In this document: positions 5,970 to 13,146 of the stretch, piece after piece | How the letters are laid out: every line of letters begins with the position of its first letter | Numbering within the stretch: position 1 is the first letter of the stretch | Assembly (NCBI GenBank): GCA_947097535.1 | Contig: CAMURM010000013.1 | Location: forward strand, 1 to 13,401 | DNA: 13,401 bases | Direction: 5' to 3' | Origin: an uncultured Selenomonas sp. | GTDB taxonomy: Bacteria > Bacillota > Negativicutes > Selenomonadales > Selenomonadaceae | Position numbers and translations under genes: made by a program | Notes under the pieces: model-generated | Seen by the model: only the letters and a program-made list of their open reading frames with translations | Databases searched by the model: none | What the model was told of the DNA's origin: nothing

Positions 5970-8093
5970 CTATGCCCCAATTAAGCAATTCCCCTTTGGA
6001 AAACGTCGATGCAGTCGCTCTATTCCCCGTAGAATCGCCAGATCACGCTCTGTCCTGCCCGATGCGATCGCACGCTGCAGCCGCTCTGCCGCCAGTGCCG
6101 CCTCGCCATCGCCGCGCTCCGCCGCCCACGAAAGCCAGTAGAGCGCACGCCCTACATCGCAGGGCATCGGGCGCCCGCGCTGATAGAGCAGCCCCAGGAC
6201 GCGCGCCGCTTCGACCGAGCCGCCGAGAGCCGCCCGATAGAGCCGCTCGCCGCGAGGAAAGACGTACATGAGATACTCCATTTCACCCCTGAACCGCATC
6301 CATGTCGGCGCTGTGACAGCGCAGCGCACAGATCTCGCCAGATATTCGCCGAGCAAGCAATAATACCCCGCCTCGATTTCCTCCTCCGGCAGGGTTTCCA
6401 GCTCTTCCGGCGCCACCTCTTCCATCGCACGTCGATAGGGAATCGCTGTGATGACAAGCTCTTCCATAAAATTCGCCGCTTCCTCATCTCCGTCCAACAC
6501 ATCCAGATGGTCGACGTCGACAGAGAGCCCCACGCACTGCGCCCAGGCACGGCAAATCGCCAGGATTCTTCCTTTCAGGCGCTGATTGCATTTCCCCAAC
6601 GCCTGCACGATGCAGCCGCTCTGCTCCACCTCGATGCATGCCACATATCGCTCACCCAGACGCACAGCAATGATGATGGATTCCTTCTCGATCACATAAT
6701 CGCGATAGCTCGCAAGACAATTATGCAAAGCAATGCCGATGGGCGCGAGCTCATCCGTATGGTGGATGAGACGGAAATCATAGCCATTGACGCAACACTC
6801 ATAACGCAAGATCTCCGGCTTGTAGAGAATCCTCTGCGGCTCATCTCCCGAAGTGATCGCCTCGACTTCCCAGGCGATCGCGTCACACACATACCTCGTC
6901 ATCCCCTCAGAGAGCAGGAGCTGCTTGACCGCCTCACTCAACTGCGCGCCGTATCGCTGAAATTTCAAAAGAATCTCCCTGTGACATTGCCTTATCACGC
7001 CCCACACATACTTTCGCAAAAGGAATTCAGCAAGCGCCTTCTCCCCCTTTTGTTCGCACAGCCAACGAGCGTGATATTCCAGCGCTTGCCACAAGCGGCG
7101 CTCATCTTCCTCATGCCGCTCCACGCGCTGCGTCTTTGGATCGAAATAAAATTCACAAATCGACATGTCGGCAAAGTCGTATTCCATGTCAAGAAACGGC
7201 TGCATGAGCGAGACTTCCTGCAGACCCAGCTGTCTCAGGAGCATGTACCAAATGATAGCATAGGGATTGTAGGTATAGGCTCTTCGCAAGCTCTTCGGCG
7301 GTCGGATTCCAAGACATTTGCAAAGGATCGGGTAGGGATTCGTCTCTTCATAGGGAAACATCTCATCAAAATTCTTCACAACCTCCGCAAGGAAGCCTTT
7401 GAGGTAGACGATATGGATGTCGAACGGACGCTCTATGTATGCCGTAAGCATCTTTTCGCCTGTCATAGAACTGAGGACGCTCGGTCGAATGCCATAGCGG
7501 CGATAGATGCCTTCTGTCAGTGCTTCGAACACCAAGTCGACAACGTTCGGCGGCATGAAGACATCCGTACACGTTGTCCACGGCTGCCATTTTCCGTCGA
7601 CCAGAAGGCGTGTGAATTCCCAACGCCGCCGCACGGCCCATGCCGAAAGGGCAAAATTATGCCAGCGCAGCCTCACGCCGGCGCGCTCGCAGCGAATCTC
7701 CGCCACATCCGCTGCAACATTCAACGGTTCATCCGGCGTACGCTGGAACAGTCGCCAGCGAAACGGAATATAGACTGGTTTTGATTGCCCCGGCGACCAA
7801 TCGAATATCTCAAAACTCGATAAACCACAAATCTCACAGCCGCATACGGAGCGAACGCCATGCGACAAACGTTGCTCCACCTCCTCCAGCCGTCGATGCT
7901 GCGGGCAAAGCACATAAACCTTGCTCGCCTCCATCTCATCTTGACTCTCAAAAGGAAGCGTCAGCACACAGGGCAGCTCTTCGATCGGCGCATGGATCTC
8001 ACGCACCTCCGTACAGGGCACCCATTCGCCCAACTCTTCATCGCATCGAAACGCCATATCCAGCATCACACACACCGCCTTCCTCGCATCCAT
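5970..8093 (-). CDS. PcfJ-domain protein with C-terminal Sel1 repeats
   Basis: A 707-residue protein. A PcfJ-like core lies at about 430-515, with the telltale PIGIALHNCLASYRDYV (451-467), an aliphatic strand with R478 (IIIAVRLGERYVACIEVE, 473-490) and the QALGKCNQRL stretch (497-506). PcfJ is named for a gene of the Enterococcus conjugative plasmid pCF10; its biochemical role is unknown. Near the N-terminus CPQH (63-66) and CGCEIC (84-89) could bind a metal. The C-terminus has Sel1-like repeats (about 615-670: LYRAALGGSVEAARVLGLLY, then ALYWLSWAAERGDGEAA), which usually mediate protein contacts. No signal peptide or membrane segment is seen. The ATG at 8093 lacks a ribosome binding site; GAGGAAGG better serves a GTG or ATG 24-27 nt further on (near 8066). 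It is the last gene of the toxin-antitoxin run, 63 nt after the previous stop. Confidence 0.8.
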   Translation of the reverse strand: MDARKAVCVMLDMAFRCDEELGEWVPCTEVREIHAPIEELPCVLTLPFESQDEMEASKVYVLCPQHRRLEEVEQRLSHGVRSVCGCEICGLSSFEIFDWSPGQSKPVYIPFRWRLFQRTPDEPLNVAADVAEIRCERAGVRLRWHNFALSAWAVRRRWEFTRLLVDGKWQPWTTCTDVFMPPNVVDLVFEALTEGIYRRYGIRPSVLSSMTGEKMLTAYIERPFDIHIVYLKGFLAEVVKNFDEMFPYEETNPYPILCKCLGIRPPKSLRRAYTYNPYAIIWYMLLRQLGLQEVSLMQPFLDMEYDFADMSICEFYFDPKTQRVERHEEDERRLWQALEYHARWLCEQKGEKALAEFLLRKYVWGVIRQCHREILLKFQRYGAQLSEAVKQLLLSEGMTRYVCDAIAWEVEAITSGDEPQRILYKPEILRYECCVNGYDFRLIHHTDELAPIGIALHNCLASYRDYVIEKESIIIAVRLGERYVACIEVEQSGCIVQALGKCNQRLKGRILAICRAWAQCVGLSVDVDHLDVLDGDEEAANFMEELVITAIPYRRAMEEVAPEELETLPEEEIEAGYYCLLGEYLARSVRCAVTAPTWMRFRGEMEYLMYVFPRGERLYRAALGGSVEAARVLGLLYQRGRPMPCDVGRALYWLSWAAERGDGEAALAAERLQRAIASGRTERDLAILRGIERLHRRFPKGNCLIGA

Positions 8094-8156
8094 ATCTACG
8101 AGTCAAGTCTATCATGCAGGCGGTTCTTCACGGTCGTTCTCAGAGAGACAATTCCA

Positions 8157-8672
8157 TCAGGGCACGGCGCTGTCGCCGAGCACCGGCAAGCCGTAATAAT
8201 CAAGCACATCATTGATCAGGAAGATATCATACTCCCCCCGCTCGATAAAATACTGCAAGATCACATCTTCCTTCTTCGTGTGAGAAAGCGCGTAACCGGC
8301 GCGACGCAAGAGATCCTCCGCTTCCTTCATATCCAACTCAAGAGCCATGATGATCGCCAGGATATGCCACTTGCTCGGTGTATAGCGCACGTCCCGCCGG
8401 AGTTTGGAGAACAGGCGCCGATCAAGCTGCGCCTTCTTGTAGACTTCGACCTCATCCCTGCCCTTTTCACGAATCAATTTCATGAGCCGCTGTGCGAACG
8501 AATCCTCAAAATGTGCCAGAATCTTATCCAGCTTTTCGTGCAACTGACCAATGCGCCCGGTGTATAGACCTCCGTTATAAGAGAACTTCATACCTGCCTT
8601 ACGCAATCCAGCCAAATCAAAAAAATGCATTTGCAGATACTGCTCGATTTCCTCTATGATTTGTGGATTCAT
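8157..8672 (-). CDS. Small HTH-like protein in the toxin-antitoxin operon
   Basis: A 171-residue soluble protein. The start at 8672 has a strong GGAGG 5 nt upstream. An in-frame ATG at 8747 overlaps the antitoxin stop by 4 nt but would add an odd hydrophobic, cysteine-containing leader. The C-terminal two thirds (from about FEDSFAQRLMKLIREKG, with VYKKAQLDRRLFSKLR, LELDMKEAEDLLRRAGYAL and FIERGEYDIFLIN) match, from memory, a conserved helical HTH-like domain in Firmicutes that also occurs as the tail of some macro-domain proteins. No macro domain is present here. The N-terminal 60 residues are not recognised. Function is unknown; regulation or protein contact is the likeliest role. Confidence 0.75.
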   Translation of the reverse strand: MNPQIIEEIEQYLQMHFFDLAGLRKAGMKFSYNGGLYTGRIGQLHEKLDKILAHFEDSFAQRLMKLIREKGRDEVEVYKKAQLDRRLFSKLRRDVRYTPSKWHILAIIMALELDMKEAEDLLRRAGYALSHTKKEDVILQYFIERGEYDIFLINDVLDYYGLPVLGDSAVP

Positions 8673-8743
8673 ATCATCCTCCGCAAGAAAAATCCCTGTC
8701 GCCGCCCGAGCTTTCATGCAAAGTATGGCGCACAAGGAAACAA

Positions 8744-9016
8744 TCATACAAAACTGACTTGTACTTCCTTCCCTAAAGCTTTTGCAATCTTATCGAGCGT
8801 TACCAAAGAAGGCATCGCCTGCCCTTTTTCAATACGGCTGATATTCGACTGCCGAACGCCGGATTTCTCTGCCAATTCTTTTTGCGTCAAATCCTGCTCC
8901 ATTCGTGCAGTAATAAGAAGCTCTGTAAGCGCAAACTCCAAACGTGTTCGCTCATGCGCCTCTCGAAAAGCAGGATCTTTCATCTGTTCTGTGATATAAC
9001 GATCCAGATCATCCAT
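8744..9016 (-). CDS. higA: HigA-type XRE-family antitoxin
   Basis: A 90-residue DNA-binding protein. The start at 9016 has GGAGGAG 7 nt upstream; the longer frame from 9070 runs inside the toxin gene. A classical XRE helix-turn-helix lies at about 43-64 (LTQKELAEKSGVRQSNISRI), followed by EKGQAMPSLVTLDKIAKALG. The helical N-terminal arm (1-40) resembles that of antitoxins partnered with HigB or RelE-like toxins. It overlaps the toxin gene by 8 nt in toxin-first order, typical of higBA loci. It should neutralise the toxin and repress the operon, most likely by binding the palindrome at 9384-9419. Confidence 0.9.
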   Translation of the reverse strand: MDDLDRYITEQMKDPAFREAHERTRLEFALTELLITARMEQDLTQKELAEKSGVRQSNISRIEKGQAMPSLVTLDKIAKALGKEVQVSFV

Positions 9017-9371
9017 GGTTATTCTCCTCCCTCTTATGATACATCGCACGATACTCTTTTGCGCGTTCAACTTCCTTCGACGGTGTTTTCTGTGTCTTCT
9101 TCACAAAGCCATGTGTCAACACAATCCGATTTCCGACATAGAAGAAATAGAGCACACGAGTAATATCACTTCCGAATCGTGTACGCAATTCAAAAATTCC
9201 ATCTCCCAACGGCTTAGAGTATGGCTCACGTAAATGATGCCCATGAATTTGCAGATGTTTGAGGTTATCAAGAACTTTGTTCCTCATCTTGATACTCAGA
9301 TCATCAAGAAAATCTTTTACAGGCTGATGACCTGAGTCCGTTGCGAAGAATATCATCTCAAACACAAGCAT
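9009..9371 (-). CDS. higB: HigB/RelE-type toxin (Gp49-like family)
   Basis: A 120-residue basic protein of the phage-derived Gp49-like/HigB toxin family, whose members cleave mRNA on the ribosome. Seen: GHQPVKDFLDDL (14-25), the LGDGIFELR block (55-63) with conserved Arg63, DITRVLYFF (69-77), and the closing HGFVKKTQKTPSKEVERA (87-104), all family hallmarks. Length is normal and no residue looks missing, so it is probably active. The ATG at 9371 lies only 3 nt after AGGAGG; GTG at 9365 would have better spacing (9 nt) and gives an N-terminus MFEMIFF more like relatives. The predicted transcript leader is only about 10-17 nt. It is the first gene of the four-gene leftward run. Confidence 0.9.
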   Translation of the reverse strand: MLVFEMIFFATDSGHQPVKDFLDDLSIKMRNKVLDNLKHLQIHGHHLREPYSKPLGDGIFELRTRFGSDITRVLYFFYVGNRIVLTHGFVKKTQKTPSKEVERAKEYRAMYHKREENNHG

Positions 9372-9385
9372 GCGCCTCCTTATAT

Positions 9386-9414
9386 TTGATTATATTCCTT
9401 TGAAGGAATATAAT
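9386..9414 (+). promoter_or_regulatory. Mirror-image promoter facing the RelB-type gene
   Basis: TTGATT (9386-9391), 17 nt, TATAAT (9409-9414), identical to the leftward promoter through the symmetry of the palindrome. It would start near 9421, giving a 120-nt leader before the RelB-type gene. It may be a by-product of symmetry rather than a used promoter. Confidence 0.5.
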
Positions 9415-9417
9415 CAA
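9389..9417 (-). promoter_or_regulatory. Promoter of the higBA four-gene run
   Basis: Read leftward: TTGATT (9417-9412), 17 nt, TATAAT (9394-9389). The start point would be near 9382, just before AGGAGG. It is wholly inside the palindrome, so a bound repressor would exclude RNA polymerase. Confidence 0.75.
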
Positions 9418-9489
9418 ATCATGATTCATATGAGTACAAAATTTTTAATAGCCAGCAATATGCTACCTCTTAGAATGTCAAAATTCATC

Positions 9490-9518
9490 TTGCATTTGCT
9501 TCACTTCCGCATTACAAT
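9490..9518 (+). promoter_or_regulatory. Second promoter for the RelB-type antitoxin
   Basis: TTGCAT (9490-9495), 17 nt, TACAAT (9513-9518). Transcription would begin near 9525, right at the AAGGAG that serves the antitoxin start, so the leader would be very short. It is the conventional promoter candidate for this locus. Confidence 0.5.
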
Positions 9519-9540
9519 GACCGAAAGGAGAAATTGTGTT

Positions 9541-9894
9541 ATGACCAAAACTGCTACCATCAACATGCGCATCGAGCCCGCTGTGAAAGCCCAAGCCGAG
9601 GATGTCTTTTCCAGCTTCGGCATATCCATCACCGATGCCATCAATATCTTTCTGCACGCATCCATCATGGAAGGCGGCTTTCCCTTCCAGCCGAAACAAC
9701 CACGATACAACAAGGAAACGCTCCTCGCCATGCAGGAAGCGCGCGCCATCATGTCCGGGAAGATTGAAGCGAAACGCTATCATTCCCCGTCTGAACTCTT
9801 AAAGGATGTAGATACGGAGGACAACGATGCTTGCACTCGTAACCACCACGCAGTTTCGCAAGGATCTGAAACGCTTGCGAAAGACTCCTCCTGA
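9541..9894 (+). CDS. RelB/DinJ-family antitoxin (toxin partner truncated)
   Basis: A 117-residue antitoxin. The start at 9541 follows AAGGAG by 10 nt and gives the standard opening MTKTATINMRIEPAVKAQAE. Residues 1-50 form a ribbon-helix-helix DNA-binding region (TATINMRIEP strand, then VFSSFGISITDAINIFL and HASIMEGGFPF), typical of RelB/DinJ. The middle (about 52-92) is the toxin-binding segment. Relatives are usually about 85-100 residues; here the frame continues some 22 residues past DVDTEDNDA and overlaps the start of the toxin gene by 68 nt, so the tail is probably not ancestral. With its toxin destroyed it is an orphan; it may still bind DNA or buffer related toxins. Confidence 0.87.
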   Translation: MTKTATINMRIEPAVKAQAEDVFSSFGISITDAINIFLHASIMEGGFPFQPKQPRYNKETLLAMQEARAIMSGKIEAKRYHSPSELLKDVDTEDNDACTRNHHAVSQGSETLAKDSS

Positions 9895-9922
9895 CCGCTT
9901 CCCGCACCCGTTCGCACTCTGA
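9827..9922 (+). pseudogene. Truncated YafQ/RelE-type toxin gene
   Basis: An ATG at 9827, 6 nt after GGAGG, opens a frame whose first 19 residues, MLALVTTTQFRKDLKRLRK, match the N-terminus of YafQ/RelE mRNA-cleaving toxins (typical form MLxLVTTTQFKKDLKR). After that the sequence becomes proline-rich and unrelated and stops at 9922 (31 residues in all, against about 90 expected). None of the catalytic part is present in any frame before the hsdR stop at 9987. The toxin is therefore dead, probably removed by a deletion or insertion whose junction lies near 9884. Confidence 0.8.
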
Positions 9923-9986
9923 CCTATTCTAGCCGATTCTTTGTAGTCAGCTTTTATCTTTAGCAGGTCACGATGCGCCACCCTCG

Positions 9987-12900
9987 TCACGCCTCTACCA
10001 ACCCCATAAACGTCGCGAAAAACTCCTTGAGCTTTTCAATGACGCCCGCCTTCTTCTCGGCGCGAGCGCCGCCGAAGCGGCGAACGGGCGGCAGGATCGT
10101 ATCAATCGACGTGCCCGTCGTCTTGAACCTGCCGTCGCGCAGCGCGCTTCGGACGAACTTCTCCGTCTCCTCGGGCTTCAGCTTCTCCTCCTGCACGATT
10201 TTCTCAAGCGCCTTTTCCTTCTCCGCATCGACATAGGTGCGCCAGTCCTCCATCACCTTCGTACTCGTGTTGACCGTCTTGATGAAGCCGTCGATCAGCT
10301 CCTTCTTGCTCCGAAGCTCGGGACTTGCGCCGACCGCGCGGTCAATCGCGCCGATGATGCTCTGATCCAAGCCGTTCGATGCATGATACTTCTCCACGAG
10401 CAGCAGGATGTAGTCGATATTGATGTCCACCTGCCGGATCAATTCCAGCTCGAACACGACATCGTCGTTGATGTTCTCCTTCTCCGCATTTCCTGCACCC
10501 GTCATCTCGCGATGAATGTCCAAGTACATGCTCTGGTAATCCTGCAAATCGCGCGGCGGCAGGAGCGGATCATTCTCCTCGAAATCATCAAACGCCGTGA
10601 GAATGTTCCTGAGGCGCAAGATACTGCCGAAGACGCGCACGAAATCCTTCTGCGCCTGCTCGCCCAAGATCGGCTCACCGACAGCGAACTTCTCGCGCAA
10701 CTCCAGGATAAGCTCCGCATAGCCCTTGTGATGACGGCCGCTCGCATCGTCATAGCCATCGTAGTAGTCACGAAAACCGCGCAGCAGCACGACGCTCTCG
10801 GCATTCTCATCACCGAAAAGCGAGATTGCATCATCCGTCGCTTTCGCCAGATTGCGAAAAGCAACGATATTGCCAAACGTCTTGACCGAATTCAAAATGC
10901 GGTTCGTGCGTGAAAACGCCTGAATCAGCCCATGGTACTTGAGATTCTTGTCCACCCAAAGCGTGTTGAGCGTCGTCGCATCAAAGCCCGTGAGGAACAT
11001 ATTGACGACGATGAGCAAATCGATCTCGCGCTTCTTCATGCGCTGAGAAAGATCCTTGTAATAATTCTGGAAGGAATCCCCGTCCGTCGAAAAATTCGTA
11101 GAAAAACGCGCATTATAGTCCGAAATCGCGTCCGAAAGAAAGTCGCGGCTCGTGCGGTCAAGCCCCGCCGTATCAAAATCCTCATCGGGCAAAGCGTCCT
11201 CGGGATCGTCCTCGTTCGCCGCATAGCTGAAAATCGTCGCAACCGCAAGGTCGCGCCCCGCCGCTGCCAGCTGACGCTTGAACTCCTCGTAATACTTCAT
11301 GCAGACAGGAATCGACGCGACCGCGAACATCGAATTGAACCCCAAGACGCGCTGTCCCTTGAGCGAATACGCCTTGCCGCGCATCGTCTTCTGATCGAAA
11401 TGCGCGAGGATATATTCCGTCACGGCACGGATGCGCTCGGGCGCGGCGAGCGCCTTCTCGCGGTCGATGGCACGCACTTCCTTGTCCTCGATCTCCGCCT
11501 TGCTCTTCATCGTGTTGATGTAATCAATGCGGAACGGCAGCACATTGCCGTCGTTGATGGCGTTCACAATCGTATAGGTATGGAGCTTGTCGCCGAAAAG
11601 CTGCGGCGTCGTCCGCGCCGAAGGCTTGCCCGCGCCCGACGCATTCGGCGCGAAGATCGGCGTTCCCGTAAAGCCGAAGATATGATACTTCTTGAACGCC
11701 TTCGCAATCGCCGTGTGCATATCACCGAACTGTGAGCGATGGCACTCATCGAAAATCAGCACGACATGCTTGCCGTAAATCGCGTGCGTCTTGTTCTGCT
11801 TGATGAACATGGCGAGCTTCTGAATCGTCGTGACGACGATGCGCGCCGCATCATTCGCGAGCTGCCCCGTGAGCACGCGCGTCGACGTATTGCCGTTCGC
11901 CGCTCCCTTTTCGAAGCGGTCGTACTCCTTCATCGTCTGATAGTCAAGATCCTTGCGGTCGACCACGAAGAGCACCTTGTCAATATCCGGCAGTCCTGCC
12001 GCAAGCTGCGCCGTCTTGAACGAAGTCAACGTCTTGCCCGAGCCCGTCGTGTGCCAGATATAGCCGCCGCCCTCGATCTTGCCCCAAGTCTTGTAATTCG
12101 ACGCGATCTTGATGCGCGACAAAATGCGCTCCGTCGCCGCAATCTGGTACGGACGCATGAGCATCAGCACCTCTTCCGTCGTAAAGATCGAATAGCGCGT
12201 CAAGACGGCGAGCAGGGTATGCTTCGCGAGGAACGTGCGTCCAAAATCCATGAGATCGGTGATGAGGCGGTTGCTCGCATCCGCCCAAAACGACGTGAAT
12301 TCGAAGCTGTTGCTCGTCTTCTTGCTCGCCCTGCGCCCCGCCGCATCCATCTCACGAATATGACTTGCACGCGTCGTATTCGAATAATACTTCGTATTCG
12401 TCCCGTTCGAAATGATGAACACCTGCACATACTCATACAGCCCCGCACCCGCCCAGAAGCTGTCGCGCTGATAGCGGTTGATCTGATTGAACGCCTGGCG
12501 AATCTCCACGCCGCGCCGCTTCAGCTCCAAATGCACGAGCGGCAAGCCGTTGACGAGAATCGTCACATCGTAGCGGTTCGCATGAGCCGCCGCCGTCTCT
12601 GCTTGAGCGTCCGCGCCGCCTTCCACCGCATATTGGTTGATGACCTGCAAACGATTGTTGTACATGTTCTCCTTGTCGATCAGCTTGATGTTCTTCGTCG
12701 TTCCGTCATCGCGCCGAAGATTCTGAATGTAATCCGTCTGAATGCGCCGCGTCTTCTCTGCAATGCCGTCGCCCGCAGGCGCGATCGACGCCTTGAAGAA
12801 CCGCTCCCACTCCGCATCGCTGAACGCATAATCATTGAGCGCCGAAAGCTGCTCCCGAAGATTCGCGACCAGCTCCGCCTCGTCATGAATCCGAAGATAT

Positions 12901-13046
12901 GTATAGCCTTCCTCTTCCAGCAGAGCAATCAAAGCCCGCTCAAGCGCCGCCTCCGACTGATACGCCGCATACGGCGCACGCTCCTCGCGAACATACTGCG
13001 CGAGCACCGTGCTCTCTTCTGCGCTTGCAATCAGATTGTAGTACAT
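9987..13046 (-). CDS. hsdR: Type I restriction enzyme R subunit (endonuclease/translocase)
   Basis: A 1019-residue HsdR, the motor and nuclease of a type I restriction-modification complex. Seen: a nuclease domain with Asp160, ELK (174-176) and QINRY (188-192), the PD-(D/E)xK and QxxxY pattern; Walker A TTGSGKT (333-339); DECH (433-436); FTGTP (459-463); VNMFLTGFDA (681-690); and QAFSRTNR (709-716). Length, the N-terminal YQSEAALERALI (29-40) and general layout resemble the EcoR124I (type IC) family. No frameshift is seen, so it should be functional. The ATG at 13046 has GGGGGA about 5 nt upstream. The hsdM and hsdS genes it needs are not in the window and should lie to the right, unless the gene is an orphan. 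Its 3' end abuts the scar of the truncated toxin gene. Confidence 0.96.
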   Translation of the reverse strand: MYYNLIASAEESTVLAQYVREERAPYAAYQSEAALERALIALLEEEGYTYLRIHDEAELVANLREQLSALNDYAFSDAEWERFFKASIAPAGDGIAEKTRRIQTDYIQNLRRDDGTTKNIKLIDKENMYNNRLQVINQYAVEGGADAQAETAAAHANRYDVTILVNGLPLVHLELKRRGVEIRQAFNQINRYQRDSFWAGAGLYEYVQVFIISNGTNTKYYSNTTRASHIREMDAAGRRASKKTSNSFEFTSFWADASNRLITDLMDFGRTFLAKHTLLAVLTRYSIFTTEEVLMLMRPYQIAATERILSRIKIASNYKTWGKIEGGGYIWHTTGSGKTLTSFKTAQLAAGLPDIDKVLFVVDRKDLDYQTMKEYDRFEKGAANGNTSTRVLTGQLANDAARIVVTTIQKLAMFIKQNKTHAIYGKHVVLIFDECHRSQFGDMHTAIAKAFKKYHIFGFTGTPIFAPNASGAGKPSARTTPQLFGDKLHTYTIVNAINDGNVLPFRIDYINTMKSKAEIEDKEVRAIDREKALAAPERIRAVTEYILAHFDQKTMRGKAYSLKGQRVLGFNSMFAVASIPVCMKYYEEFKRQLAAAGRDLAVATIFSYAANEDDPEDALPDEDFDTAGLDRTSRDFLSDAISDYNARFSTNFSTDGDSFQNYYKDLSQRMKKREIDLLIVVNMFLTGFDATTLNTLWVDKNLKYHGLIQAFSRTNRILNSVKTFGNIVAFRNLAKATDDAISLFGDENAESVVLLRGFRDYYDGYDDASGRHHKGYAELILELREKFAVGEPILGEQAQKDFVRVFGSILRLRNILTAFDDFEENDPLLPPRDLQDYQSMYLDIHREMTGAGNAEKENINDDVVFELELIRQVDINIDYILLLVEKYHASNGLDQSIIGAIDRAVGASPELRSKKELIDGFIKTVNTSTKVMEDWRTYVDAEKEKALEKIVQEEKLKPEETEKFVRSALRDGRFKTTGTSIDTILPPVRRFGGARAEKKAGVIEKLKEFFATFMGLVEA

Positions 13047-13076
13047 GGGTATCCCCCGTTTCCATTGGAAAATTGC

Positions 13077-13091
13077 TTATTTTAACAGCAT
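13077..13091 (-). other. Possible four-codon minicistron ahead of hsdR
   Basis: AAGGAG is followed by ATG CTG TTA AAA TAA, ending 30 nt before the hsdR start. A strong ribosome binding site serving so short a frame could lower translation of hsdR or be an accident. It would be translated only on transcripts that start upstream of the promoter proposed at 13103-13131. Confidence 0.25.
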
Positions 13092-13102
13092 GCTCTCCTT
13101 CA

Positions 13103-13131
13103 ATCATACTTCAACAGCCTCACAAAACCAA
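13103..13131 (-). promoter_or_regulatory. Possible promoter of hsdR
   Basis: Read leftward: TTGGTT (13131-13126), 17 nt, TATGAT (13108-13103). It lies in the 100-nt gap between the upstream gene and hsdR, with no terminator between them, so hsdR may be transcribed both from here and by read-through. Confidence 0.4.
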
Positions 13132-13146
13132 CAAACGAATAAATTT

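Larger units (their letters stand above)
9384..9419. promoter_or_regulatory. 36-bp palindromic operator between divergent toxin-antitoxin loci
   Basis: ATTTGATTATATTCCTT (9384-9400) is the exact reverse complement of AAGGAATATAATCAAAT (9403-9419), with only TG between. It lies directly upstream of the HigB-type toxin gene and faces the RelB-type gene on the other side. Because of the symmetry, each strand contains TTGATT, 17 nt, TATAAT. The likely ligand is the HigA-type repressor, which would silence both directions; that is inference. Confidence 0.85.

Noticed and set aside
6507..7784. 425-residue plus-strand open frame opposite the PcfJ-domain gene
   Set aside because: Low-complexity, histidine- and arginine-rich mirror translation with no domain; the minus-strand frame is longer and carries PcfJ and Sel1 motifs.
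9895..9986. Search for the missing toxin C-terminus in other frames between the toxin stub and hsdR
   Set aside because: No frame shows the expected family motifs, so a simple frameshift is excluded and truncation is the better reading.
11739..13085. 448-residue plus-strand open frame opposite hsdR
   Set aside because: Arginine-rich shadow of hsdR, which has all helicase and nuclease motifs.
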